A stretch of DNA of 64,000 bases from positions 1 to 64,000 of the forward strand of contig NZ_JBQHTK010000011.1 in the NCBI RefSeq assembly GCF_052065755.1, read 5' to 3'. A model generated the notes under the pieces. It had not been told where the DNA came from and did not search any database. It worked only from the letters and a program-made list of their open reading frames with translations. Both the position numbers and the translations under genes were made by a program. The DNA comes from Allocoprococcus sp004560705. GTDB taxonomy: Bacteria; Bacillota; Clostridia; Lachnospirales; Lachnospiraceae. Shown here piece after piece: positions 9,857 to 19,398 of this stretch; position 1 is the first letter of the stretch, and each line of letters begins with the position of its first letter.

Positions 9857-11977
9857 TCACTGATTTGCACGATGAGAACATTGCTTTTTATAGAGTAATG
9901 TGCCAATCGTAAGACCCAGCATACCAAGTGACGTGAACAGGAATACACCTGTTCCGCCTGTCATCGGGAGCATAAAATTTCTGCTGTTATAAACGGTAAT
10001 ATAGGCTTCATCATCTCGATCCTGATACAGCTTCGTATAAATCTGCCCCGCTTCATCCGTTCCCAAAAGGCTGTCATCAACCGTCACTTCCATATTTGCC
10101 CCTACACGCATAACATCGATTTTGATTGGGTTTTCCCACAGCCGATATCCTTCCGGTGACCGGATTTCCTTCAAATAATAGGTTCCTGCCTTTAAATCAG
10201 AAATAATTGCCATGCCATCCGCTCCGCTCACAAAAGGCTCCTCCCTTACCGCATTGGTAAGCGCCGCATCCCGATAGAGCATAAAGGATGCACCTTCCAG
10301 TGGCTGTCCATCTGTAGTTTTTTTAGTCAGATACAGATCGAGTTCTTTACACAAATACAGATTTACAAATGTAAACTGCAAGCCCTCTTCCGTCAAAATC
10401 CCTTCCTGAACTTTCTGGCCATCTTTCGCCACATATTCAATGGAAAGCTGCGATTCTTCTACTTTATATTCTCCATAATCAAGTCCGGTAAATCTCACCG
10501 TCTCGTTAGCCTTGATGGTAAACTTTCCTTCTGCATCGGTCTGCCCGGTCAATTCCGTATCGCCCGAGCTGATTACAAAATCCGCATTTTTCACAGGTTC
10601 ATAGACAGATTCCTGCTCATTTTCACTGAGTTTCTTCCTATATAAAAGGAAACCGAATTCATCCTGTGCGAATGCCGCTGTTCCTTTCACATTTTCAACT
10701 ACTTTCGTCACACTTAAGGTCCCCGCATTCGATTCCTTCCTATTTATAAATGGAAGCACTTCCACACCATCAAAAACCATTTTATCTGTATATCCTCTGG
10801 AATCTGCAGGCAGCACCTGAACATAGTCCGGATTCGCAATTTCCGAAACATTGTAAATTGTTCCCGGCTCTCCGCCGATAAAAACAGCCGTCTGTCCGTG
10901 ACACATCAGGAAGCTTCCATCCTTTTCGGTCTGATGAACCAGGTCATCAACAAGTTTTCCATCCACGGTCCGATACAGATAATATGCCGCGTCCGCCCAG
11001 ACAGTCCGGTCGGCTTTCGTAAGCAGAAACCGGAATTCTTCGGTCGACTCACCGCCTTCTACTTCTTTACTGACTGCAAAAGAAACATTTTTGTTATTAA
11101 AATTTACAATCGTTCCGGGCGCAGTGACCGTTCCTTCTAAAGAGATCTCTTTGGTGCTGTACCATCCGTCTTCCGGCTTCTCGGTAACCAGATAATCTAT
11201 ATCCGTCGGTATCTCCCGAAATACAGCCGTGCATCCGCCTTTTATCTTAAATATGCCCTCCGAATCCGTTACTCCTTTATCCAACAGTTCATCCGTTCTT
11301 GAATCATGTATTTCATATTGTTCCAAAGAGAATTTCCGGCCATCCAGCTGTAATTGAAAGGAAAACCAGGGCGTTTCCGGCATTTCATACCCCTCCGGAA
11401 AGGAAATACTCTTTTGAATCATCAGATTTGCCGTATCCCGATCACTTTTGGGAATATAAAGATTCACAAAATTCACATATGCTCCGGAAGGCGGCACCGT
11501 TCCGACCGCAGCGCTTTCTCCCTGCGGCTGGATCTGAACGTAATCTTCGGCCGGCTGCTCTGTCACTTCATACCTGACTCCCGAACCCACATATTCAAAC
11601 AATGCCGTCTGGCCCGCCTTCAGTGCAAACGTTCCGGAACGGTCCGTCTGAAATCGTTTTCGGTTCCCCAGGATATCCCGATCAAAGATTTCCTCATCCT
11701 CTTTATCAAACACTCTATATTCCAACCTTTTCGCCAGTTCTCCATCCAGCTTCAATACAAAGGAAAATTCCTGATCTTCCGGCGGATCATATCCTTCCAT
11801 GGCGGTTTTCACCTGTTTTTTAATGTACAGATCCGGTGCCTCATTCCTGCTGTTTTCAAATATCACTCCCGGTATATCTTCTTCGGCCTGTACAAACACA
11901 ACCATCATCCCCAGGCAGGAACCGATCAAGATACAGAACATCATTATTTTTACAGTAAGAATTCTTATTCTTTCCAT
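9857..11977 (-). CDS. LPXTG surface pilin with about five Cna-B-like repeats
   Basis: The protein has 706 residues. The ATG at 11977 follows AGGTAGGGATACT and overlaps the stop of the LRR adhesin fragment by 13 bases, which implies translational coupling. It has a signal peptide (MERIRILTVKIMMF). About five prealbumin-like Cna-B/DUF5979-type domains begin near DLYIKKQVK, NLMIQKS, SFAVSKEV, GTLSVTKVV and DLYLTKKT, each ending in FVNLY, FNNKN or similar. The last carries the E-box YYLKEIRSPEGY. The sorting signal LPMTG (670-674) is followed by a membrane helix and a short basic tail. It is probably a basal or ancillary subunit, anchored by sortase. Confidence 0.88.
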   Translation of the reverse strand: MERIRILTVKIMMFCILIGSCLGMMVVFVQAEEDIPGVIFENSRNEAPDLYIKKQVKTAMEGYDPPEDQEFSFVLKLDGELAKRLEYRVFDKEDEEIFDRDILGNRKRFQTDRSGTFALKAGQTALFEYVGSGVRYEVTEQPAEDYVQIQPQGESAAVGTVPPSGAYVNFVNLYIPKSDRDTANLMIQKSISFPEGYEMPETPWFSFQLQLDGRKFSLEQYEIHDSRTDELLDKGVTDSEGIFKIKGGCTAVFREIPTDIDYLVTEKPEDGWYSTKEISLEGTVTAPGTIVNFNNKNVSFAVSKEVEGGESTEEFRFLLTKADRTVWADAAYYLYRTVDGKLVDDLVHQTEKDGSFLMCHGQTAVFIGGEPGTIYNVSEIANPDYVQVLPADSRGYTDKMVFDGVEVLPFINRKESNAGTLSVTKVVENVKGTAAFAQDEFGFLLYRKKLSENEQESVYEPVKNADFVISSGDTELTGQTDAEGKFTIKANETVRFTGLDYGEYKVEESQLSIEYVAKDGQKVQEGILTEEGLQFTFVNLYLCKELDLYLTKKTTDGQPLEGASFMLYRDAALTNAVREEPFVSGADGMAIISDLKAGTYYLKEIRSPEGYRLWENPIKIDVMRVGANMEVTVDDSLLGTDEAGQIYTKLYQDRDDEAYITVYNSRNFMLPMTGGTGVFLFTSLGMLGLTIGTLLYKKQCSHRANQ

Positions 11978-13389
11978 AGTATCCCTACCTTTCCTTTCGG
12001 AAAATTCCACGGAGAACCTTCAACAGAATCCTTCGGCCTGTCAATATAGATCGTGGTAAGTCCGGTACAATCATAAAATGCACTTTCCCCAATGGTTTGA
12101 ATACTGGAAGGCAGATTCAGCTGGCCTTTCAACCCATAGCAGCTGTGAAAAGCCCTTCCCCCTATCGTCTCCAGATGATTTCCTATTTTCAGATCCTCCA
12201 GGACTTCACAGGAAGCGAACGCGTAATCTCCGATACTGGTAATCTGATCGGTCAGCCATACCTTTTTCAATCCTTTACAAGCAAAGAAAGTCCGCGTTTC
12301 AATCCGTGTGATATCCTCCGGAATAACAACCTCTGTAATTCCATGGCAATTGTTAAACACCCGTTCTCCCATAACTGTACCGCTCCCCGGCATAACAAGC
12401 GTTCCGGTAAATCCCATGCAGGCTCCGAAGGCATCGCTTCCTATCTCTTTTACTGTTTCCGGTATTTTCAGTTCTCCCGTAAGAGATCTGCAGCCCGAAA
12501 ATGCGGATTCGCCTATGGTCACGACACTTTCCGGAATCTCCAGTTCTCCGGTCATATAATTGCATTCCATAAAAGCCCGGTTTCCAACCGACTTAAGTGC
12601 CTTCGGCAAAACCAGATCGCTTTCCAGCCCTCTGCAAAGGTAGAATGCGTCATCTCCTATAGTCTTAATCGTATCCGGGAACGTAATTCCGGTAATACTC
12701 TTATTTCTGTAAAATGCTTTCTCTCCGATTCCTGCCACAACATACACTTTTCCATCCTTTAAGATCATTTTCGGTATCACAACATCCCCGCTGTTCAGCT
12801 TCACCTTCTGACGGGTGGATGCGTCAACCACGCCTTGATTCACCATAGCCTGTGTAAGGATGATTTCCTCGATCTGCCCTTCCGGGATCTCACGGCGGAT
12901 CAGCATTCGGTTCCTCCCGAGCTTGACCGTATTTTTCTCGGAAGTCCCGCTCAGTTTTCTAAGTACATAGGACGCTTCCCCCTGTTCGGACACGGTCCAC
13001 AAGGTATCGCCCGGGACTTCCAGCCGGGCATACTGGCCCGCCTTCATCTGTATCTCTCCTTCTGCACCGGTTATTCCTTCACCCTCCACTTTTCCGCTTT
13101 TCCTGTCATATATCCGATATGGAATGCCGGCTGCTGCCCGCTCTGCGGCTATGTCTTCCGGTTTTGTCACCGGATTCTTCCGAATCGAGATTACCTGTTT
13201 CAGATTCATAGCAAAAATCTCATCGGAAGCTCCATCCATTTTCTTCTCTATATCCATAGCGGCATCACAGTTTCCGTTCACGAAAGCGATCGCCCGTTCC
13301 GGCTCCGTCATACTGTTCCACACGCCATACCAGCCTTGCTCCTTCAGGTACCTCCTCACTTCCGATCTGCATACGTTTCTGCACCACAC
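11965..13389 (-). CDS. Disrupted giant adhesin, fragment 3 of 3 (BspA-type leucine-rich repeats)
   Basis: This is the C-terminal part of the adhesin, in a frame shifted by one base relative to the fragment upstream (overlap 13265-13389). Homology-like continuity begins around MTEPERAIAFVNGNCD, so the 13389 end is only the frame limit, not a true start. A short Cna-B-like segment (YRIYDRKSGKVEGEG) is followed by about nine LRR_5/BspA repeats of roughly 23 residues, for example VVTIGESAFSGCRSLTGEL and EIGSDAFGACMGFTGTL. These mediate binding to host or bacterial surfaces in related proteins. The end is GILWKE with no sorting motif. The shared pattern with the middle fragment (NEMASAAIINKVE...QIGSEEVPEGARLVWR) shows that they were one protein. 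Confidence 0.75.
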   Translation of the reverse strand: MWCRNVCRSEVRRYLKEQGWYGVWNSMTEPERAIAFVNGNCDAAMDIEKKMDGASDEIFAMNLKQVISIRKNPVTKPEDIAAERAAAGIPYRIYDRKSGKVEGEGITGAEGEIQMKAGQYARLEVPGDTLWTVSEQGEASYVLRKLSGTSEKNTVKLGRNRMLIRREIPEGQIEEIILTQAMVNQGVVDASTRQKVKLNSGDVVIPKMILKDGKVYVVAGIGEKAFYRNKSITGITFPDTIKTIGDDAFYLCRGLESDLVLPKALKSVGNRAFMECNYMTGELEIPESVVTIGESAFSGCRSLTGELKIPETVKEIGSDAFGACMGFTGTLVMPGSGTVMGERVFNNCHGITEVVIPEDITRIETRTFFACKGLKKVWLTDQITSIGDYAFASCEVLEDLKIGNHLETIGGRAFHSCYGLKGQLNLPSSIQTIGESAFYDCTGLTTIYIDRPKDSVEGSPWNFPKGKVGILWKE

Positions 13390-16300
13390 TGCCGGTCATT
13401 TCCATGGTTTCTACTTTATTGATAATTGCAGCAGACGCCATCTCATTCAGTTTTCCCTTAACAGGCTGATTTCCCCTGGGTGTATCCTGACTGATGATCA
13501 TCCATTTATTGTCCTTCCAGTAACGGATCTGGTGCCGAGATTCTTCCACCTCTTCCAGCGAATATGACACAATATCCTTCATCTGTTTACTGGTCAGGTA
13601 AACCAGATCCCACGGTTCTATCGTCAAAGCACCATCCGAAGAATCACTTGCCTTCGACCAGAATATACTCCCGCTGGTGCCATCCGGATGAATGGACTTC
13701 ACATACTGGCTGGAGGTCGGCCACTGATATGTATTTCCGCCTTTATCCGTCACGCGAAGCACCATCTTCACCGCGTGCTTTTTTACAGATGATGCCTTTG
13801 CCTTCACTTCTTCCACATATGTTTTGGAATCATCATCCTTGCCGACATATGTTTTCCCGATCAGAAGCCCTCCGCTTTTTCCGTTCATGATGATAATTTC
13901 TGTATCATCTCCCAGCTCACCCTCCCATGGTTTTTGGGAAGGAGGATAGATCTGCGGATAATCCACATCTTTCGTCTCTGTAACGGTGATTTCATCACTC
14001 CGGAGGCCCGCTTCCTCAAAAATGGCCGTCTGACCGTCCTTCAGTCGGAACTGTCCATTTGCATCCGTCCTGTGATCTCCATCCACCGTCTCGCCCTGCT
14101 CCGTAAGAGTATATGGATACTCACTCAGGAGTTCTCCTCTTACCGTCACCGTCATCGTGAATAACCGTTCTTCCAATTCTGCAGCCTGCTGCGAATCCGT
14201 CGCATCATAGATCACTTGTTTGGACACCGAGAAGGATCGTTTCCGATAATCATTGGTAATCACCATCTCTTTCTTACTGCTGTAAAGCGGCATAGTAATC
14301 TCGTCCGTCCCCGGATTGACTTTCTCGTAAAGCTCCCCGCTTACCGTTTCTTCCACCAGATAGGTCTGTTCCGCCTCCAATCCTTCTATTTTCACCGTTT
14401 TTCCACCGCATACGCAGGTGAAGCTTCCATCCGGGTTCAAGATACCCTCTGCTTTGGTCTCCTCTCCTTCTTCCAGTAATACCCAGTGCTTTCCGCCAAC
14501 AGGATTTCCTTCTGAATCGGTGATACGAAATGTAAATGCCTGCGTGCATGCATTTACATCCTGATGGGTGATCTGCTTTGTCAAATACAGATTTTTCCAC
14601 CGATAAATATTGGTAATACTCGCCGAAGCTCCCTGAACCGGCAGAATCCCTTCAACAGTATCCGTTTTGCAGATCCAATCCGCGTCTTTCTCCACACATT
14701 CTTTTACTGTATACTTGGTCCCGCAATCTCCGGGAAAGAGCGCAAGAATCTCCCCTGCTTTGATCTGAAATCTTCCATCGCTGTCCGTTTTCCCGATTCC
14801 GTTCTGCCCGGACGCTGTAACCTTTTGCGGAATCCCGCCATCCGTCCGCACGCTGTCCACATACCAGAATTCCCGATGGGCATACGGCTCCCCATCTGCC
14901 AGGAGCTGGAATGTGAAAATATCTTCCGCTGCCGCATCTCCCTCCGGAACTGCCAGCAATTTCTTCTGCACGTACAATACCGGGCGATAGGTATTTCTCA
15001 CCTGGACTACCCGTTTTTCTATTCCATCTTCTGAGGTGGTCGCATCCGTCTGTTCAGCTTCCCAAAATGGATTTTCCTCCTCTTCCACCCGAATCTGTGC
15101 CACATCTTTCACCCGGAGAAATACCGCCTTTTCTCCTGCCCGAAGTACAAGCTTTCCGTTTGCATCCGTAGCATAGATCCCATTCACCTGTTCCCAGGTG
15201 CCATCGTCTTTGGTACGCCAGAGCTGATATTCCTGATTGGCATATTTGGGTGCATCATCCTCGATTCTTGTTAAATAAAATTCAAACTCCTCTGCTTTGA
15301 CGGCATCCGGTACCTCCTTCACGAACTGCTTTTCAATTTCCAGAATTCCGCTGCCTCCCAGAGACACTTTCACGGAATTTCCGCTAACAGTATATACACT
15401 CTCTGCTCCATTCATCCCCGTCACAGAGTAGAAAACTGGATTATTATATGCATAAATAGCCCCGTTTTCTGTATTTTCAGGTGCTTTCATCTTGATCTGA
15501 AATGTCGCCGATTCCATCGAATCGAGTATGAACGCGTCGCCATTTCTTTTATCGCTGATATCCACCGCAACCGCACGTACCTCATCCGCTGTCTTTCCAA
15601 GTGACTGCCACTCTTCCTCTAAGTACCATCCATTCGCCGTCGTCAGAACTTCCCCGGGAGACTGTTTCTCTTCGGGCAGCACCGCTTCCCGATCTTCATT
15701 GTAATAAACGACCGGTGCAATATCCTGATTTTGTAATCCCTCCAAAACGATTTCCCGAAAGCTCCCGTACCACCAGGAATCTTCAAAATCGATCTCTTCC
15801 GGCACTCCTCGTCTGTCGGATGCAGCATGTTCCAGTCTGTCGAAAATCACAATATTTCTCATCGGCTGTGCAGAGGTATTGGTAACCGTTATGTCATAGG
15901 TATAGCCGCCCGAAGGTGATACTCTCGCGCTTTTCAGGTACACCCCGAAACGGTCCTCATCCGCGCGGACCAGCTTCTGGATAGCCGACTGGGATGCCAG
16001 AGCAATGTCTTCCGTTGCAAGTGTTCTTGCGTAAAGCACATTGCGGATATTGGTGATCCCGTCCTGATTGATGTCACTTCCCAGACTCTTATAATCCTCC
16101 TCAAATCCTTCCGGCACGATGATTCCGTCATCGCAGGCCACTTCGCTTTGCGTTCCCAGAAGCGGCTTTGTATCCTCCTGCCCCGGCATAAAAGCGCAGA
16201 TATTTGCTTCCGACTGACTGACCTGCTCATCTTTCCAGTCATAATACGCCTGAAAGCTGACGCCCCAGCCTTCCATCCAGTAAGTATACTGATTAGAATT

Positions 16301-17425
16301 TCTTGTCATCACAGAGGAATCCGTTCCTTGATATGTCAAATGAAAGATTACCATCGTTCTCCCGGTTCCCTTATAATTTTCAATCACATCTCTCTCGGAA
16401 TCCATTTCCACTTCCACCTGTGTGGTATCCCAGCTTTGTGGTGTATTGTACACACCGGAATAACTCAGATTCTTGAGACGCCCAGCGATCACTTCTCCGG
16501 AAGGATCAAATCTCATCCCATATGGAAGAAGATCATAAAATACCAGATGCTTTCTTCCGGGACTCTTCACGCCATTTTGTTTCAAATATACTGCATCCTC
16601 ATTGGATTCTACCAGGTAGCCATCATGTGCGGTCAGGCAATATTCCACCTGCGCCCTGCCGTTTACCACATCGTTTGTCGTCTTTGCCGTCTTATAAGCT
16701 GCCGCATGCATCTGCATTTTGGAAAGCTTAATTGCCGCATCGTCCTGCATCGTCAACTGTCCGCCATCGTGCAACACCTCGGCGCCGGAACTGTTTTTCA
16801 GAATAATCTGGTCCGGATCTGCTGCAAGAAGTTCCTCCATCACCGGGGAATCATAGCGTAGCCGAAGTTGCACATATATTTCGCATGTCGTCTGATAATT
16901 GATGCTTTGATGTACCGCCTTGACTTTCCATGGTTTTCTCGCAAGCTGCGCCTCTGTAAAAGAATAAGTCATCTCTCCTTCTTCATTCCAACCGACATCT
17001 GCGATATGCTCCCATTCCCCGTTTCCCCGCGGATCCGTGTCTGCAAAGACCGCATAAACAGCCAGCTTCTGGTCCACATCCTCATTCTGTTCCGGCTGTT
17101 CAAAATCATTTTCCCACACATCATATCCCCGGTCTTTCTGTATGATCTTAACTTCCGAGAAGTAATAATCTTCTCCCGTCATTGCTCTGGCATTTTTTTC
17201 GGAAGACAGATAAGCGCAGACGGTATCGTCAAAGGTGCTGACCGTATAGCTGCTTCCCTCCCGATATGTTCCCATCTCGCTTCCGGAAAGCTCATGTGTG
17301 TAACCATACCCGCGGCATATACTTTTTGTCGAAAATGGAAATGCTCCTTTATCTTCCTGATTCGCCTTTGCATACCGGAATACTTCCAGCCAGCTCTCCC
17401 ATGTCTGATCCTGCTCTTTATTCAC
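13265..17425 (-). CDS. Disrupted giant adhesin, fragment 2 of 3 (repetitive Cna-B/DUF5979 region)
   Basis: About 1,386 codons are open. The first possible start is a GTG at 17425, with no convincing ribosome site. The frame actually continues upstream for 24 more codons to the in-frame TAA at 17498-17500, in phase with fragment 1. The content is isopeptide/prealbumin-type adhesin: a long N-terminal unique region, then repeated units with DANGKLVLRAGEKAVF, DSDGRFQIKAGEI and DANGQFRLKDGQTAIF signatures, each followed by VEE or VTE strands. The frame leaves the coding track near 13300-13340 and ends at 13265. Unless it is read through or frameshifted, this part is unlikely to be exported because it lacks a signal peptide. 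Confidence 0.75.
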   Translation of the reverse strand: MNKEQDQTWESWLEVFRYAKANQEDKGAFPFSTKSICRGYGYTHELSGSEMGTYREGSSYTVSTFDDTVCAYLSSEKNARAMTGEDYYFSEVKIIQKDRGYDVWENDFEQPEQNEDVDQKLAVYAVFADTDPRGNGEWEHIADVGWNEEGEMTYSFTEAQLARKPWKVKAVHQSINYQTTCEIYVQLRLRYDSPVMEELLAADPDQIILKNSSGAEVLHDGGQLTMQDDAAIKLSKMQMHAAAYKTAKTTNDVVNGRAQVEYCLTAHDGYLVESNEDAVYLKQNGVKSPGRKHLVFYDLLPYGMRFDPSGEVIAGRLKNLSYSGVYNTPQSWDTTQVEVEMDSERDVIENYKGTGRTMVIFHLTYQGTDSSVMTRNSNQYTYWMEGWGVSFQAYYDWKDEQVSQSEANICAFMPGQEDTKPLLGTQSEVACDDGIIVPEGFEEDYKSLGSDINQDGITNIRNVLYARTLATEDIALASQSAIQKLVRADEDRFGVYLKSARVSPSGGYTYDITVTNTSAQPMRNIVIFDRLEHAASDRRGVPEEIDFEDSWWYGSFREIVLEGLQNQDIAPVVYYNEDREAVLPEEKQSPGEVLTTANGWYLEEEWQSLGKTADEVRAVAVDISDKRNGDAFILDSMESATFQIKMKAPENTENGAIYAYNNPVFYSVTGMNGAESVYTVSGNSVKVSLGGSGILEIEKQFVKEVPDAVKAEEFEFYLTRIEDDAPKYANQEYQLWRTKDDGTWEQVNGIYATDANGKLVLRAGEKAVFLRVKDVAQIRVEEEENPFWEAEQTDATTSEDGIEKRVVQVRNTYRPVLYVQKKLLAVPEGDAAAEDIFTFQLLADGEPYAHREFWYVDSVRTDGGIPQKVTASGQNGIGKTDSDGRFQIKAGEILALFPGDCGTKYTVKECVEKDADWICKTDTVEGILPVQGASASITNIYRWKNLYLTKQITHQDVNACTQAFTFRITDSEGNPVGGKHWVLLEEGEETKAEGILNPDGSFTCVCGGKTVKIEGLEAEQTYLVEETVSGELYEKVNPGTDEITMPLYSSKKEMVITNDYRKRSFSVSKQVIYDATDSQQAAELEERLFTMTVTVRGELLSEYPYTLTEQGETVDGDHRTDANGQFRLKDGQTAIFEEAGLRSDEITVTETKDVDYPQIYPPSQKPWEGELGDDTEIIIMNGKSGGLLIGKTYVGKDDDSKTYVEEVKAKASSVKKHAVKMVLRVTDKGGNTYQWPTSSQYVKSIHPDGTSGSIFWSKASDSSDGALTIEPWDLVYLTSKQMKDIVSYSLEEVEESRHQIRYWKDNKWMIISQDTPRGNQPVKGKLNEMASAAIINKVETMEMTGSVVQKRMQIGSEEVPEGARLVWRVEQYDGAGTGDRFRERKL

Positions 17426-17497
17426 ATTCAGAATATCGCCCGGATAGATCCACTCATATTCTTTGTAAGTCCATGAGGCCGATCCTGTCTTTTTCTG

Positions 17498-18523
17498 TTA
17501 TGGATCTTTTCCGTCTATCGGCATCAGTATCATCGCCGCCTCGTTGTTCAGCACCGTCCCATCCGTGACTGCCTCTGCCGGATATGCCGTCACTACATAG
17601 AGACTTCCGGACCAGGAATCCTGCCTGCCCGACGCCCGTATTTCTACCGTGCCGGCCGAATAATCAATCGGACTTACCACGGTAAATCCCCGCTTTACTT
17701 TAATACCGACAATACTCCCTGCCGTCTGGTCCGCAGTCTTCGGTGTTTCTTCCATTTTGAGTGTAAATGGCTGTGTACCATTTCCATTTGCTTTTACTTC
17801 CCAGACTACATATTTGTAATTTTCAAAATGTTCCTCGTATTCTTCCGGAAGCTTTCCCGAAAGAAATGCTTCTGCCTGCTTTTTTGTATAAAGTCCGGGC
17901 GTATAGCTCTGACCGCTTACATACGTTGTTTTCGTCACACTGCCAAGTGATGCATAGGTGTCCACACGCCCCGTAAGCGGCTTCAGTTCAGCCGTCTCTG
18001 TGTCATTTTCTGTAGTCACCTGAATCCTGGGTGTCAGCGACCATTCTGTCATGTCAACAATGTTCATGACAGCCAGGTTCTTATACAATACTTGAAATGC
18101 CGCATTTGACCCGGAACGCATCTCTTTATAATTGAAAAATACCAGTTCATCCTCTTCTTCATAGTAATTAAACGGCGTATTCTTCCCATCTGTCGGATTC
18201 TCCGGTGTTCCCGCCGGCACGGCAATATCTGCCGGAAGAATTTCCGTGCCGTCCCGATAGGTGAGCAACACTTTTGGAATCCGGATCTCTACGCTTCCTT
18301 CCCCCAGATCCTGATTTGTATGGAACTCCATCTGATATTTCAACGTAAAATCCTGCGTCTTCTTCGTATCGTAGAGGGACGTTTCATTCACATAATACAC
18401 ATCCAGTGTCCAATTTGCCGTATTATCTTCTGCGGACAGTATTCTTGGAACAGCCTGCGCAAGAATAAACACCGCAAAAAGAGCTACCGTCACTTTTTTC
18501 CAGATTGATTTTGTTTCCCGCAT
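17498..18523 (-). CDS. Disrupted giant adhesin, fragment 1 of 3 (signal peptide and N-terminal domain)
   Basis: The protein has 341 residues. The ATG at 18523 is preceded by AGGAGAAAGG and overlaps the sortase stop by 34 bases. The signal peptide is KKVTVALFAVFILAQAVPRILSA. The remainder is beta-rich with an isopeptide-adhesin look (NWTLDVYYVNETSLYDTKK). It ends GKDP at a TAA, after which the same frame continues QKKTGSASWTYKEYEW, so the TAA looks like a nonsense change (for example CAA to TAA). If it is real, only a truncated secreted fragment is made. Confidence 0.78.
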   Translation of the reverse strand: MRETKSIWKKVTVALFAVFILAQAVPRILSAEDNTANWTLDVYYVNETSLYDTKKTQDFTLKYQMEFHTNQDLGEGSVEIRIPKVLLTYRDGTEILPADIAVPAGTPENPTDGKNTPFNYYEEEDELVFFNYKEMRSGSNAAFQVLYKNLAVMNIVDMTEWSLTPRIQVTTENDTETAELKPLTGRVDTYASLGSVTKTTYVSGQSYTPGLYTKKQAEAFLSGKLPEEYEEHFENYKYVVWEVKANGNGTQPFTLKMEETPKTADQTAGSIVGIKVKRGFTVVSPIDYSAGTVEIRASGRQDSWSGSLYVVTAYPAEAVTDGTVLNNEAAMILMPIDGKDP

Positions 18524-19398
18524 TTTTTTACCTTTCTCCTCCTTCTCTTTCTTGCTCTGACTGCATCTTCCTTTTTTCCGCAAAAACGTATTATTAGAAT
18601 CAAAAGCCATACAATCAGTACAATGGACAGGCAAAGCCACCCGTATTCCCGGATCCACCTCTCCATCTCGATTGTCCCGGTGCTTTCTCCTGTGATTTTC
18701 TCAAAAGGAACTCTCTTCCCATGAACATACATCCGATGCGTATTCATTCCATACGGTGTGCAAGTGACCAGTGTTGCCAGATCCTCCCCTTTACGGATTG
18801 CCAGGGGCCCTGTTTCATCCGGTCTTACCGTTTCTATTTCCGTAATCTGATAAGCCAGGATCTTTTGAAACACATGAATGTAAAAGAGCTCGCCTGTTTC
18901 CAGTTGATCCAGATCCGTAAACATCTTTTTGCTGGGTAGTCCCCGGTGTGCGGATATCACCGTATGTGTGTCCGTTCCGCCTACCGGAAGAGAACTCCCC
19001 TCCAGGTGACCTGCTCCTTTCTGGAGTGCATTTTCAGAAGTGCCATGATAAATGGGCAGTGTGACCTGTATTTGAGGTATCTCGATCCACCCCATAATCC
19101 CTTCTTTTCCCACGTTTAAAAGTTCCTCATATTCTCGATGGTTCTGAGATGTATTTCCAAAAGGATCTTCCAGCCTCTCTTCCGTTCCCGAGCCAAGGAA
19201 ACAGTTGTACCTCTCAGCTCTCTCCAATTGTTCCTGCCACATGTTCCGGTCCATTTTTTCAATGGTCTCTTCATACTCTGTCACAGCCTTTCCCTGAACA
19301 CGGCCGTTATATATACGCGCCAGATAAGGGTAATCCATAATAGCAATACAGCTAAGATAGAAGAAAACAAATACCATCAAAGATACTTTTCTTTTCAA
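18490..19398 (-). CDS. Class C (pilin-polymerising) sortase
   Basis: The protein has 302 residues from a TTG at 19398. I chose this because it overlaps the upstream pilin stop (TTGA) and follows AAAGGAA; the frame extends to a GTG at 19437 without a site. It has an N-terminal membrane helix, the lid motif DPF (78-80) typical of class C enzymes, catalytic H151 in SAHRG, C213 in TLVTCTPYG and R222 in THRM. A second C-terminal membrane helix is followed by a very basic tail (RKRRRRKVKK). It would join pilin lysines to cleaved LPXTG ends outside the membrane and assemble the subunits encoded on either side. Confidence 0.93.
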   Translation of the reverse strand: MKRKVSLMVFVFFYLSCIAIMDYPYLARIYNGRVQGKAVTEYEETIEKMDRNMWQEQLERAERYNCFLGSGTEERLEDPFGNTSQNHREYEELLNVGKEGIMGWIEIPQIQVTLPIYHGTSENALQKGAGHLEGSSLPVGGTDTHTVISAHRGLPSKKMFTDLDQLETGELFYIHVFQKILAYQITEIETVRPDETGPLAIRKGEDLATLVTCTPYGMNTHRMYVHGKRVPFEKITGESTGTIEMERWIREYGWLCLSIVLIVWLLILIIRFCGKKEDAVRARKRRRRKVKKCGKQNQSGKK

